A DNA stretch of 64,000 nucleotides from Sanghuangporus weigelae (taxonomy: Eukaryota; Basidiomycota; Agaricomycetes; Hymenochaetales; Hymenochaetaceae). Below, in pieces: positions 33,986 through 46,523 of the stretch (its first letter is position 1; every line of letters starts with the position of its first letter). The stretch is taken from contig CP137322.1 in the NCBI GenBank assembly GCA_033182465.1, positions 2,666,001-2,730,000 of the forward strand, read 5' to 3'. The notes below the pieces were generated by a model. The model saw only the letters and a program-made list of their open reading frames with translations, was not told where the DNA came from and made no database searches. Made by a program: the position numbers and the translations under genes.

Positions 33986-35878
33986 TTATAGTCTTGCGAG
34001 GACCTCTGAGCCCCTGTCCTGGCCCTCTGCTTGCCTTCGGACGTGTTGACAGAGTCGCGACCCTGTATCTCGCCACCAACGTTCCGCCTCTGCATCGGCA
34101 TCATAGCTAAACTGCTCTCGGTTTTTGCGCGGATCTGCCCATTGATTGCTGTTTCCTTCTCCATTGAATTCTGTCGGCGCTGGAGGACCAAGGCCCCATT
34201 TAGCACGCTCGACGTGCATCGCGGCTCTCATGTTGGCATCACGTTCCTCCTGTTCTGGACCATCCGGAAGATGAAAGATGTGTTGATTAAGTCGAGAGCT
34301 TGCTTGAGTTTCGGATGTCCGTGAATGCCGAAGTAACTCGTACGCGTATAACATTGGGACGAGCTCCGCTGCGTGGCTGAGGCGTGACAGGATGTTGCCA
34401 AGTACGGCGGCATCCTCAATGGCCATTGCTGCACCTTGCGCACGATACGGCTGCGACAGCTTGTATCACGAGCTACTTTAACTGGAGAAACAGTCACTCA
34501 CCAGCATAGGGTGGCAGGCATCTCCAAGTAGAATGACATGTCCTTCTCGATGAATCCAGGTTGGAAGCGGTTCACGATCCATAAGTTTCCAATTGAGCGT
34601 TGAAGGTACCATGGACAATAATTTCTCAATTCTAAGCCAGACTTGTCAATCATGAAAAAAAGTCGTTTCTGTGGTAGCTGACCTCCGATCCCAGCCAGCA
34701 AATTCGGCACGCATTTTGTCCGCGCTTCCTTCTGCAGTCCACGATTCGACAGAACCATCATCAGGATGTATCATTACAATATTGTATTCTCGTTTCGCAC
34801 GCTTTATAAGAAGTTAACGCGGTATATCGACACCACACAGAAGATTACTCACGATACAATATGCCATAACATGTCTTTAAAAGTATCAGCAACGGACCCG
34901 CGTTATCGGAGATCTACGCACCTGCTCGGACCCATCCAGCCCGTCATCTCAGGGTTCTCCACGAAAGGTCGTAGTTCAGGATCTGCGAGCATCCTTTCTG
35001 TCGGTATTACTGCCCGATACGCCGCATCACCTGTCGCAGTTGCTTTGGTCGGTGCCCCGAGTACAACTTCTCGGACCATGCTCTTCACACCGTCGGCTCC
35101 AACGATGAGGTCAGCCAAAATCACCTCTCCGGTAGTAAGTGTAATCGAAGGACGCGGGGCAGAAGGATTAATAGAGGCAACGGTACAGTCCAGCCGAAGT
35201 GTGCTGACGGAGGCCGCAAGGTCCAGAAGGAGCCTATGGAAATCCGCGCGGTGAATGTGGTAGTAGGGAGAGCCATAATCGCCCTCCATAACATCTGCCC
35301 ATTTTGTCCAGCCAACAAGTTCACCTGTATTATCTGTGACAGATGTTTGTTTAACATGGTCCTGTTTCGCGAACTGTATGTACTGCGCTCCTTACATCGT
35401 CGCAATGCAATCGCTTCCGGTCTGACGCCAACTTTCTTCAACTGTTCTCCCAGACCCCATCGAATGAGCAACCTGCTCACGTTCGGAGTCACCTGAATTC
35501 CAGCACCGATTTCACCTATCGCCGGTGCCGATTCTAATATGGTAACGCGATGTCCTGCGTGTCCGAGGGTATGAGCAGCAGCCAAGCCACCCAGTCCGCA
35601 ACCGATAACGATGACATCGAGAGAAAGAGAAGCCTTGCGTCCATCAAATAGCCTGAGCGTCTTGCAATCGGCGAAAACGGATTCAAAATCCCAATCATCG
35701 GTGTATGAAGAAAGAGAAGAGTATGAAGTGCTCACCTTATTGACGTCAACGGCACGGGCTGCTGAGTCGGCCTCGGCGAAGTGATCTGATAGTATAGTTG
35801 TTGTATGAGAGTGACTCTGAACCAGAATATGTGATTGAGCGGATGAGTGAGAGAAACAACACCTTGGAGACGCACCAT
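33986..35878 (-). CDS. FAD-dependent class A monooxygenase (salicylate hydroxylase-like)
   Basis: Expected to hydroxylate an aromatic acid using NAD(P)H, O2 and FAD, in the cytosol. The dinucleotide-binding fingerprint (VIGCGLGGLAAAHTLGHAGH), the GADGVKS motif and the C-terminal GDACHPMLPYRAQGAAMAIEDAA-type FAD ribose motif (GDACHP) are all present, in the right order. The start at 35,878 (MVRLQ) is preferred because two short introns then join it in frame to TLRLFDGRKASL just before the FAD fold. At least three further introns interrupt the body. Length is about 450 residues, normal for the family. The substrate cannot be told from sequence alone. It is the first host gene after the giant element. 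Confidence 0.88.
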
Positions 35879-37655
35879 TGGCGGAAGATACCTGGATTAT
35901 CTTGGATGGATTGGGGATATCATGTTGACGAAGAGACCAATTATATATAAGAATTAGGGGCTGGGAGCCGGGGCGGCATGGGAGCCATCGTCTGGTAAAT
36001 AGTTTGTGCGAGTTTGGTTGAGATAACCGCTTGGACCGTTTAAGCAAACCATATGAATACGATACATGTATTCCATAAGCAGATGCAGCAAACACATTAT
36101 CGAAGAGCTACTCTCACGAAAGTTGAATGAATGCTGTAATGCGTGTCAGATGATTCAACCGTGTAATCGACCATGGTGGCCCAACACATTGTACGGGAAG
36201 AACCTTCTTCCTCCCACATCCCGCACGTGACCGCCAATGTTACAGTCGGCTGCAGTATATCTGCCAGATCTTTCTTCCGCACTGAAGGATGGCGCGGTGA
36301 ACAGTCGAATGCGATGTTATCCGCCGAATGTATAGTGACTGGGAGAGCTGGACTTTCTTGCGATCTCTGACTGAAACGTAATCTTGGTGCAGGTCGAACC
36401 ACATCCAGACTCCCCCTTGGACGTGCCGAGCTGGATTGTCCAGAGCCAATCATATTAGTCTGTTCATCCGTTACGCTCAGGATTCTGTGCTTGACGCGAT
36501 TAGAAACATTTACATTATCCAGCGTGACCGCAGTTCAGAAGACTTACAGCTGCTCGGCAAACCGATACCAATGCATTACTGTAATCAATATATATCGTCC
36601 ACCGAGAAATTGTTACGTGCGGTACGAGTTATAGCGCAATGACCCAAAACCATTATTTTACGAACGTCTGCCGCTTATCAAAAAAGATAGCAACGTTAAC
36701 TCTACTGTATACTCACGTCTTCTGTCTTCCACAGACAACATATCCACGGCGCAGATCATTGATCAACAATATGCTTCCTACATGAAACAAGAATATCTGT
36801 TTTGCACCGATCGTCAAGTCTAAGACACTGGTCTGCGTCTTATGAACGACTTTTCAGTAATTATAGTCGGAGTGAGATTCTACTGTGGGGTAAATCATAA
36901 ATCAGTGCGAGTGCAGACACTTATACAGTAGTGTCTTGACTAAAGATGATAAATGCCGCAAGACTGATAAGATCACCGAGAACCCATTCCGTTTGGCTCC
37001 TTAAATACCGCAAGACGAGCAAGATCATCCTAGCGACATCATCAAGACACCTTTCGATCCGACTCTTCAAAGAACTCAGCTTTGCCATGGCTGCTCCACT
37101 TGTGGACGAGACACAACTTTGAGACATAGGCTGGGAATTTCGCAAGCTCACTGCTCAAAATCGACGCCTTCGCCGAAGCATGTCCACTCGAATCGAGCCA
37201 GTCCGAGTCGACCATAGCAGTTTCGCCTCTAGCGGGTCAAAGGTGCTGCATCGCTGTAGAGCCAAGCACTCTAAACATTCTCAGTACAAATGGAGATTTG
37301 ATACTATACGCATTGGCTTTGATAGCTTGAGGGTCAGAGGGGAGCTCTGAGTACCTCTACACCGCGAAACTATGAGTAAGTTAGCCTCGGAGAAAACATG
37401 CTCAGATCGTCTCAAACACTGTCCCATAGGTATCGAAATTCACAAGATCTTCGCGGGAACGATCACTCTTCGCGGATCATGCCGTCTTGATGTATCTTCA
37501 AAGCTTCCTTTCATTATACAACGAGATTCGCAGAGCGCTATTCGCTTTCATGTATGATTGCGACATGAAGTCAAGCCGCTCATGCCAATATGGAAAGTCG
37601 AAAAATAGGTTAATAAAGTCAAATGTTTCAATTTGAGTAAGGACGCCCTGGTGTA
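35879..37655. other. Intergenic stretch without a supported gene
   Basis: About 1.8 kb. The longest frame (36,097-36,453 minus, 118 codons) has no recognisable family and no clear splice partners. The part next to 35,878 should hold the monooxygenase promoter. Confidence 0.5.
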
Positions 37656-39510
37656 CTATGAGAATAGCGACGAGGATGCGAGAATACCTGCTAGGGCACT
37701 GAATAGCACCGATAATGTAACAGTACTGCGGCCCGTAGGTATTTTGTTCGCGAATGCGTTTGAACTCGAATCAGCCGATTGAGAGCTAGATGGTAACGGT
37801 ACACCTCCGGATGTGATTCTTGCAGTTGCTGTTCCAGAAGGTTGTGGGGCTGAAATGACCGACGACGACAAAAACGAAACAGAAGGTATCGGAATCGATG
37901 CCGTCGGCGCCGGGTGAGAAGAAGAGGTGAGCGAAAGCGAACGAGATGCTGATGTGGAAGGGGAGGTGGTCGTACCATTAGCACCGCCTGCTGCATCGGA
38001 AAGCTGAGCGAATCCGACAGACGGTGGGTTGAAGCGGAAAACAGAGTATACGTTTTTCTGCGATTGCGAAGGCAAGGATCTCAATTGGGTGCTGATAGGA
38101 AAGGAACAGGTCAAACGTACGAGGAAAGTGTCACCAATGACCCACGCAGGAATAGAGTCACTTGAGTCTATATTTGTCCCTGCATCTAGGTCAAATATGC
38201 CGCCGAGACATTGTTGACCCTGCGCGTCGATCGCTCCGAGATTGAAATCAGCGTCGCTGATCTCCCAAGTCCGGGAGCCGAAGTTTAGAGTTACCGTAAC
38301 AGTTGTATCACACGCTGCATCGAATAAAGCTCATTATTGGGCTGCAATGGTATACAAAGAGGGAAATGAGAACGTACGGAAAGCAAAGAATCCTTGAAGT
38401 TGTCCGGTGAGAGCTTCGGAGCCCTGAATCTCATTGAAGATGTTCTGCACAGCAGTAGACGGCCCCGCGACGAGCGTTGTGCCCGTGTCGATCGCTGCAA
38501 GTCCGGCATTCCCAGTTGGGATCGACACGGAATTGTCTTGCACAGTCACCTCCTGAAGGGGGAGAAGCCAAAAGCTGGGAGTTACACCTTCAGGAATATC
38601 AACAAAGTCGATGTCGCCTGTAAATAGACTTGAGTTTGTTCCGCCTAGCGTGAACGCTCCTCCCGGTTCGAGCTCCTGAGCCTGCGGGTCGTCGACGAAC
38701 CGCGTTAACCAGAAGCTCATCTCCGGGGCCGTCAGCTGGTTCTCATTTGCAAGGGTCTCCCAGAATGGAGTCGCTCTCGACTGAGCGATCGTCTGGAATG
38801 CTAAACCCATCAATCCGGAAACAGGCTGTGCCAGGAAGTTTGACGAGATCTGATTAACAATCGCTATGAGACTGATTAGACGCAATGCCGTGATTGCAAA
38901 GATCGTTTCTGCTCACAGAGCGTTTGTCCAGAGATGGTGAAGCCGCCCATGCTCACGGTGTCTGTAGCAACCGTCCCCGAGACACGCCCCGACCCATAAC
39001 TGATTGTGATGCTTTGCTGAGAGGACGAAAGCGAGGTCGATTGGCCAGGATCGAACAAAGGCGAGTCCTGTGGACATGCAAGACACTGATTTGAAGCAAC
39101 CCATAAATCCGAGGAGCCAGTGTCAAGTATGACGTTAAATTCCTGCGAACTACCATGAAGTCAGAACAAAAACACGGAGCTCGCCATTAAAAGGGGAAAA
39201 GGCGAGGGAATACGCACGGAGTGCCGACAGATATAGGAGCAAAATAACTGGAGTCGGCCTGCTGATTTGTGATGTCTACGTTTGCGGTATTTTGCCTCTT
39301 CTTGGAGGACGACGAGGCGATGGCAGGTCGACCATACTTTGTGCGAATGCTATCCGCCACGCTTGCGAAGTCATTTATTGACCTGGGCGAGATCTTTCGT
39401 CTTGCGAGTGGGACATGTAAGGATGCCGACGCCTGAGATGCGACTGCGGATGAAGAAAGGGCGGTAAGGACAGTCAGGCACACGGCGGCCGCTGCGAACT
39501 TGGATGTCAT
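37656..39510 (-). CDS. Secreted pepsin-type (A1) aspartic protease with GPI-type C-terminus
   Basis: Acid endopeptidase, probably on the cell surface. Signal peptide from MTSKFAAAAVCLTVLTALSSS, a propeptide ending near the dibasic SKKRQ, then the first catalytic site ILDTGSSDLWV and the second AIDTGTTLVAGP. The flap region reads SYGSGRVSG. At least four introns fit in frame, including one whose acceptor joins GQTL to SIVNQISSN. The tail is Ser/Thr-rich and ends in a hydrophobic stretch (VLFSALAGILASSSLF), typical of GPI anchoring. An upstream in-frame ATG at 39,618 is less likely because the signal peptide then starts internally. A (TATTA)n microsatellite lies about 220 bp upstream. Confidence 0.9.
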
Positions 39511-40029
39511 TGACCCTTTACGCGAGACAAGCAAGAGAGTGGTCGCTGAGCTAGGCTCGGACGCTGCTAAGAGTGGTGGTGGATGAGGAGAAAGAAAGAG
39601 CGCGAAATGAAATGCCAATGCGTCAATCCAATCCTTGGAACGAGCATTAATAAGGAGCGACCCGCTTCATGGGAACATTAATTAATATTCCCAGTCCGCA
39701 GCATCCCTTTTGTTTAAGCTTTATATTTCATATATTATATTATATTATATTATATTTTGCCTCACACAAGCATATACCTTCAATCACGCTACACGCCTCG
39801 TCTTCCAAGCAAGCAGCAGCAGACGCCAAGCTCGGTTTTTCGTCACGTGCTCGCGCCGCGTCCCCTCGGTCAACTTGAATCTCCGAAGATTATATAATTC
39901 GTGTCTAGCTAGGCGCATTCTGTTCTGTTCAGGCAATGCCTATTTATCTCGGCGTGAGTAAATATTCGGATGGGCGTGAATAAGTGTGTCGGGCAGATAA
40001 TCTATGTGCGGTACTCTGTCCTCAATACC
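39511..40029. other. Promoter region with TATTA microsatellite
   Basis: About 0.5 kb upstream of the protease and downstream of eIF2B gamma. About six TATTA units at roughly 39,730-39,757; no gene. Confidence 0.6.
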
Positions 40030-41680
40030 CTAGCTGTCACTCTCACTCGTCGCCTCTTCATCCTCAACTTCTCCCTCAGAACCATCGGCACCTGCCGTCC
40101 AATCCGATACTTCAAGTTTGTCGTGCTTATAGACGCCGCCAGCTTCAACCTCGAAACCTGCCTGAGTAACGCATCGCACCAGCTCCGCTTTGGCCCCGAT
40201 ACGCGTATTTTTCCCGAGCATGCACCCATCGAGTTTCGCCCCTTCCTCGATAACACAGTACTCCATCAAAACGCATCCGATGAGCTTCGCGTTTTTTCCA
40301 ATTATACAGTGACTCCCGATCGCACAGCGCTTGACAGTACTTCGCTCGCCGACGCGCGTTGAAGAGCCGATGAGACTATCTGGTGTCACATTTGCTTTTG
40401 GATCGATCAAGGCGCGCAAGGCAGGATCATGAGTAGGAGGTGCCATCGTTCCTAAAGCCGCTCGGTTCAATTCTAGATATGCAAGAAGATTGTTCGCACG
40501 TGCAGCAAAGCCTTTTGAAGAAGGATGTATCACGAGTCCAACGCGAAAGCTGGGCGGTGTCACATCGTCATCTCCCTCGTCCGCTGACGGCGAAGTTTCC
40601 GCACTCTCTCCGGAGTTGGGTGATTTCAGCTTCTGAGGAGGTGGCAGGTACGAAGTCGAATGCTGCAGAGCGAGGGTGTGTGTCTGGGTATTCGTAATCG
40701 GGTCAAGCACCTTCCTATACTTCTGTCGCTTCGTTCGTTGTGTATGGACTTTACAGAGCCACGGCAAGAATTCCTCGCGGAACGAATCAAAATGTCCCTT
40801 CTTCATCTGCAGAGCGTCGAGCACGGCATGACGACATATGTACACATGCGCATCAACGAGACGCGTTGAAAGAGATGTCCGAGGGTACGCCCAAAGCGTG
40901 CACATGCGCACCGCAAGCTCGTCGCCGTCACGATCTTGATCATCTAGCGTATCAACATGCAGCAGCGTGCCACTGTTCACGTCGTACACGACAGGCATCG
41001 GAGATATGGGCACAGACCATGCTTCCTCCGTATTCTTACCCTTCTCACTTTCCTGAGGACGTTGCTCAAAGAAAAGCGCCGTGGCGATCGAACCGTCTGT
41101 ATTCGCTTCAACCCTGAATTTGTCCAACACCGTCTCAAGACGCAGGGAAGGCGGCGGAAGGAAATCGCATGGTAGGAGGACAAAGTCACTTGTCATGCGA
41201 GACGCAAAGTGAGCGAGGACGCTTGCTGTACCTGCAGGGATATCCTGTGATTGGTCATACGTCTGTATCTCAATGCTTAAATTTGAAAGAGATGAGGACG
41301 AGGGATCGGAGTTGATGTGATGAGAAATCGGATCGCGGTGTGACGTTGGGCATATCAGTAACACGTCTTGAGCCATTCGTTAGTTATCAAATGAATTAAC
41401 AGTGCGAATTGGTTGTACAAAACGTACCCTTCAACCCAGCTTCCTCGATCCAGTTTAAAACATAAGAGATCATTGGCTTGTTCCCAATCGGCAACAAAGC
41501 TTTCGGACACGGCTGATCGCCATAATTACTCGTCAGCGGCTGCAACCTGGCACCATCAATGTATATTTATTATGACTACACTGAACCGTACTTGACTCAC
41601 TCGTTTCCGAACCCCGCGAGAATGACTGCGAGGAACTCACGAGGATGCTGTACAGATGGTGTCTCCGTGAAATTCATCAT
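40030..41680 (-). CDS. Translation initiation factor eIF2B subunit gamma
   Basis: Subunit of the cytosolic eIF2B complex that exchanges GDP for GTP on eIF2. The N-terminal nucleotidyltransferase-like fold is visible (FLAVILAGFGNE, then PKALLPIGNKPMISYVLNWIEEAGLKDVLLI). The C-terminal left-handed beta-helix has hexapeptide-like turns (SLIGSSTRVGERSTVKRCAIG and following) and an acidic tail. Three exons: the first starts MMNFTETPSVQHPREF at 41,680, and the second carries PKALLPIGN. The splice into DVLLICPTSH removes an ATG that might otherwise be taken as the start. Total about 510 residues, normal for GCD1/EIF2B3. Glycine-rich GGxGTR of true pyrophosphorylases is degenerate here, as usual in the gamma subunit. 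Confidence 0.9.
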
Positions 41681-42480
41681 GGAGACGTTGACTTGCTTTT
41701 GTAGATTCCAAAAGCTTCACGCTGCGGCGCAAACGAGGTTTTTGATGATGTTAAGAATGTCTTGTAGAATTGAGTTGAACAGCATACAGTCAGAAAGTAC
41801 TTTTCGCGTCTGGACTGACTACCATTTTGTAAACAAATTCAAGTTTCCCACGAATACAGTCTCACCAAACAAACGCTACAAATTATATGTACACTGCGTA
41901 AATCCTTCCACTCACTGTGTTCCATGGGTTTGTACAGAAATGTCCTTTAGAATACATTATTTAAGCTACACATGCCTACAAGACGAGTTTGTAGCGCAAA
42001 TCACTGTAGATCTTGTAGTCTCTTAAAATCATAATATCATAAGCTAGATGATTCAAGTAGATGGCATCTCGTATCCTAGATGATTTCTTGTAGCTGAGCA
42101 GATCTGACGTACAGTAGCATCTTCTATATGATCTATATGTTCTATCTGAGGTTCATTTCCGTAGCCAACTAGATTCATTGTAGATGATATAGCGTGATCT
42201 TTGTTTCCATATTCGGAGCGCAAAAAAATCTTGGATTTACATTAATTACCCCATATAATTACATATTGCTTTTCACCACTATCAACCAGTCTAGCAAGCA
42301 TACCATAATCATTTAATGCATGGCATACATAGTATGTAATGGTGGAGGTGAAGGTGGAGATCACTGTGTGCAAAAAAAATGAAAAAAATGAGAGAGATTG
42401 TAGCACACGCAAATTGTAAAGCAGCACCTTCACCTTCTTGTCACCACCGAGCTGAGCAAACGCAAATAAGATACTGAGAT
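41681..42480. other. No gene seen; flank of Argonaute relic
   Basis: About 0.8 kb, AT-rich, with scattered TAGATGAT motifs (for example at 42,034 and 42,179; another at 43,821). No gene or RNA recognised. Confidence 0.45.
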
Positions 42481-43722
42481 ATGGGGGCATCCAGTTCGCA
42501 AAGCCTTCAGAGTTCAGAGCTTAAATGTCTTGCATTCGTGGTCTTAAAGGATGGAAACATAGAAGAGTCCGACAGCTTGCTTGAGGCGCAGGTGCACAAG
42601 ACAGTCAAGGGACCACTTGGAAAATGCCGAGCATGTGGCATGCGTCAATCCAGACTTCATCATACAAGTGATCCAGCTCCACCGCCCGAGTCGAGAGGAT
42701 CTGCACGAGGATGTGGACAAAGTATCAAGCTTGTTCGAGTTGCTTCTGGGCAGGCCCCAGTTGTTCTCACCCTCATGTCAAACAAAGATAGTAACATCTA
42801 CGTGGGACTCCGCCGGTACTCTGAGATCAGTATCTGGCCTTATTGAGAACACATTTAACAAAGAAGGCCATGGTTAGTATCCGGCCAATCTCGTGCTTAA
42901 GATTAACATAAAGCTCAACGGGATCAACTACTGGCTAGAGCCTGCTTCTCTGAAATGGCTGGCAAACACGATGGTGGTTGGGTTCAAGGTGATTAAGCTA
43001 GATGGGAAAGCAGTCAAGGGTACACCTGGTACCGCGGCAGTCACAGCGTCGTGCGACATGGACTTCGTGCAATACCATGCAAGCGTCTCCTTCAAGTTGC
43101 AGGGGCTGGAGGAGGAAGTGAGTGCATTTTCTTACACTCTGATGCAAGTGACTAATGCAGGTATTTCGGATGGCCAGCATGCACGGATCATGACCGCTGA
43201 GATCAAGCAGCTGAAGCAGTCAGTGAGTTGAAGAAATACAAGCCAAAGCTGACTTACGTCTCTTGTAGCAGGGGTCACCAGACTTGGTTCTACCCGATGA
43301 AGGCAGAAGATGTGGACAGGACCTCGTACTCTCTGGTGGGGTCGGTCGTAGACCAGATGAGCATTATTGACTACGATTTCTAGTATTCTACTTGCAGGTG
43401 CAGGCTCACTGCTCACGTGAGCACGCAAGGTATTGCTCATGCGGCTCACTGCACGGTCCTCCGTGAGGACGAGGAATTCTCTCCCGATGCTCTGCAGCAA
43501 GTTATCAACGACATTTCATACCTCTGGGAGGTGTCGACGAACAGCATGAGCTTGGTACCACCAGCCTACTGGGCAAGTCGGGCATGCGCTCGCGCACGCT
43601 TATACTTGCACAAAGTGATGTTGGCTGCCAAGAGAAGTCAGGAGGCCAGGGTGTCGGCTCAGGATGTCATTGGTAGGGCGAAGGGACTCTGGAGGGATGG
43701 AGTCTCAGGTGGCAGAGGATGA
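42481..43722 (+). pseudogene. Argonaute relic (MID-PIWI part), decayed
   Basis: Reading several plus-strand frames in order gives fragments of an Argonaute MID-PIWI region. They are SNKDSNIYVGLRRYSEI (MID), then LVLKINIKLNGINYW and PASLKWLANTMVVGF (PIWI start), VKGTPGTAAVTASCD, KPKLTYVSCSRGHQTWFYP, and finally SPDALQQVINDISYLWE with PPAYWASRACARARLYL. The N-terminal and PAZ domains are missing. Where active Argonautes have DVTHP this copy has KVIKLD, and where they have YRDGVSEGQ it has TNAGISDGQ. The last catalytic His may remain (GIAHAAHCTVL). Frame changes and stops between pieces show it is a pseudogene. Confidence 0.82.
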
Positions 43723-44064
43723 TGGTGGAGGAAGAAAGAGAGACGTGATGATGCAAGGGTGATGGTCAAGGTGAGAAGTGAAATGGACAACTTGAAGTCA
43801 TGACCGGCTTAATATTACAGTAGATGATATAGTATCCTCTGGTGAATCTCTTCTAGTGTTGCTACATTAATCTACTCAGTTGTTCAGTCTGTCTGTCTAT
43901 TTTATTTTCATGTAGTATCTTTACACATGACATACACAAAGCTACGGTAGATTCAGTTTTCTGACCCGACTGAACGATCTTGTATATTCTTGCTATCACA
44001 ACTACTGTAATCTATCGGACATCCTCTAGAATCTCACGGAACGCAGTGACTGACCTGATCCTTT
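43723..44064. other. No gene seen
   Basis: About 0.34 kb between the Argonaute relic and the 3' end of the pyroglutamyl peptidase gene; nothing recognised. Confidence 0.5.
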
Positions 44065-45101
44065 TCAAAAATTCGAGCTGAGTCGCCTGCAAATGGAAGC
44101 GACAATGCGCTTCAAGGCCTCCGTAACGTACTCGGTGCTAAGCGGTTCGCCGACCGGTGGGCAATGAACGAAGAGGACTTTGGTCGCTTTGCCCGACTCT
44201 TTTTCCAGCGTTCGCTGAGCCTCGGCGAGAGAGCAGTAATAGATAAAGTCGCAGAGATATCGCCCGGCATTTGTGCTTGCTTGCACCGCCTGCAAGTTTT
44301 TTTTTCAAGGTCTAAGTGACAGAAACAGCGGAACCTGACGATACCCACATCTACACCCGAGTCTCGCAATTCCTGAACCAACGCATCGACATCAATATCA
44401 GTCTTGAGTTCTTCCGCGAACGACTCGTAACCCTGGGCGAATCCGCGGACGCTCTCGTCCTTCGTCCCGAGCGTCACCCGCCCCCGTTCAAATACTTCTG
44501 CAGTATCCAAACCTCCCGCCTTCTTGTCTTTGTCGCCCCGCTCGTCATTCTCATGGACCACAGGCGCATATTTCTTGTCGACGTCCGGCACGTTGTATCC
44601 AAGCTTATGTCCGAGCTTCTCTACGCGCAGATTCCCTGTCATGCCTGCACCAACGTGCAATATGAGGTCGTAACCGTCTGCCGGGGGATCAGGACCGATC
44701 GGAAACGACTCCAGCTCCGGGTCGTCATTTAAAGGCGAAGGTAGGAGAGGTGGCCGAGTATGTAACTTTGGCACTATCGAGAGGACGCCGTCGTAGGTGA
44801 CAGGCACCAAAAGCGAAGTGATATGTATTGGCCGAACATCGTCAGGGTCCGTGAGGACTTGCTGATTTTCAAGCTTGACTGGCTCTGATGGACTTGAAGC
44901 CTCTAGAAGGACGTTGTGCAAAGGGCGTGCTGCGAGCCAAGACGGGTTTATTTTGTAGTTGGCAAATGGCTAGTTTTGATCGTTGTGTCAGATAAACGTT
45001 TGATTGAAATGGCATCTCGATCTTGCCTCGAATCCAGTAATGAGCACACGGATTGCATCCTTGTGGACACCGTCAGACACGACGAGTGGAATGTGAGGCA
45101 T
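44065..45101 (-). CDS. Pyroglutamyl-peptidase I (C15 family)
   Basis: Cytosolic cysteine peptidase that removes N-terminal pyroglutamate. Conserved pieces are visible: GFEPFANYKINPSWLAARPL near the N-terminus, LILHVGAGMTGNLRVEKLGHKLGY, the active-site Cys in NAGRYLCDFIYYCSL, and the His in VLFVHCPP. Exon 1 (45,027-45,101) starts MPHIPLVVSDG. Intron 1 (44,970-45,026) uses a GC donor (gcaag) and an AG acceptor, and only this splice gives the family's GFxPF motif. A second intron near 44,289-44,340 has GT/AG ends. About 310 residues, longer than bacterial PCP (about 215) but normal for fungal homologues with an insertion. Confidence 0.85.
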
Positions 45102-46523
45102 GTCGGTAATGGCCTATGGCCAACGTCCATGCCGTGGTGAAGTTGAAGCGGATCATGCCGCGGTCGTAATAACATCACACGAAAAAAACTCAAATTTTCA
45201 TGGCAAACTAGGCCTTCTACAACAAATCAGACTAAAATTACAGTAACAGAAATAATAAAGAAAAGAAATCCATCAGACAAACACTGCTCTCGCTGGTTCG
45301 CTCACCCAACACCCACGGAGGGATGTAATAGCAAGACCAACCAAACGTCCTCGAGCCCGACGCTGGAAAGCAGACAGGCATAGTTCTCAGTGTGACGAGG
45401 CAGCGCGGATGTCATCTACTGGATTTGAAGAGTGTGGCATGTGTAAACATGCGAGACTCGAGTTAGCACCTATACGATAGATCCTAGCTGAGTATAGTCT
45501 GAGGGTTTCAAAATCGCACTCTGCAGGCTTTATATACCTCTCGCGTCCGTGGTCCGTGCGTCGTGTGATATAGATACCAGAAAAGGTAAGTAGATCGACG
45601 CCATTCATCAACAGTATATGCAAACGTGAGTCGTGGGAGCCTTGATCCCTACCTAAGTGTTCGCTGAGATAAATAAATACAGGCATTTACTGGTCCTTTG
45701 AACACCCAATACAGATCCACTCGTACACAACACCACAAACATTAAAAAAAAATCTAATTACATATCTGAGTAGTCTGCTATGGAGGCTACATGCTGAAAA
45801 TTTTTTGAGCTGTAAAATGTGCAGGAAAAATTAAATTGTGCGTGTGAAAAAAGTAGGGTAAGTCACGAAATTAACTCCTTTAAAAGAACACCTTGTGACA
45901 TAACTGTCACGCTAGTGCATGTATTAGATGAGATCCGCCCGATTACATAATAATGTTGATAAGTCTGCCTGTCACGCTTTTCAAGTCACCTTTATTGTAT
46001 GCCTTATATTAATTCATTAGATAGCTCTTTCGCCACAAAAACTAGGCTGCATGTACTTACAGTAGTGGAGTACTAATATATCTGCTTTTGAGCCATGCTC
46101 AAAGCATGAATGAATACCAAAATGTATCTGATTCATTGTTTCTCATTGAGTTTCACTGAAATTCAGCAGTAAATAATTTCTCTCTATTTAACGGGTCATA
46201 GTAATTTGCTGAAATTTCTCAGCATGACTCATGTGTATTCTGTCCACCCATGATAAAAATTTTAAGTTGCAAATCGGAGGTTTGAGTGAGCAAATGTAGG
46301 GTGTTCAAAGGAAGGGTACTGTTTAAATGTAGAATAGAAATCATGTGATCTGAGCCGCTACGAGCCGTGGTTACCACATACCAAAATGGGAGACGCGTGT
46401 TTCGGTTCTGTCTGTCGAGGTTGTCGCGTCTCTCCTCACTGCATAGAGCTGCTCTATATCGTATAGACACGTCCGACGGCGTCGACTGCCCACTAGACAG
46501 CGCTTAGTGGACACACGGATAGG
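45102..46523. other. Intergenic; divergent promoters and a candidate MITE
   Basis: About 1.4 kb between the pyroglutamyl peptidase (-) and the nuclear helical protein (+). No gene recognised. A candidate MITE occupies 45,690-46,321. Confidence 0.5.
45690..46321. mobile_element. Candidate MITE with short inverted ends
   Basis: The left end (CTGGTCCTTTGAACACCC) and the reverse complement of the right end (CAGTACCCTTCCTTTGAACA) share TCCTTTGAACACCC. TTTA follows on the right (46,322-46,325) and precedes on the left (45,686-45,689). 632 bp, AT-rich, non-coding. The outermost bases match poorly, so this is tentative. Confidence 0.4.

Noticed and set aside
36097-36453. 118-codon minus-strand frame as a gene
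   Set aside because: No recognisable family, no splice partners and composition unlike neighbouring genes.
41690-44000. Mobile element carrying the Argonaute relic
   Set aside because: Scattered TAGATGAT motifs occur on both sides, but I found no paired ends or target duplication.
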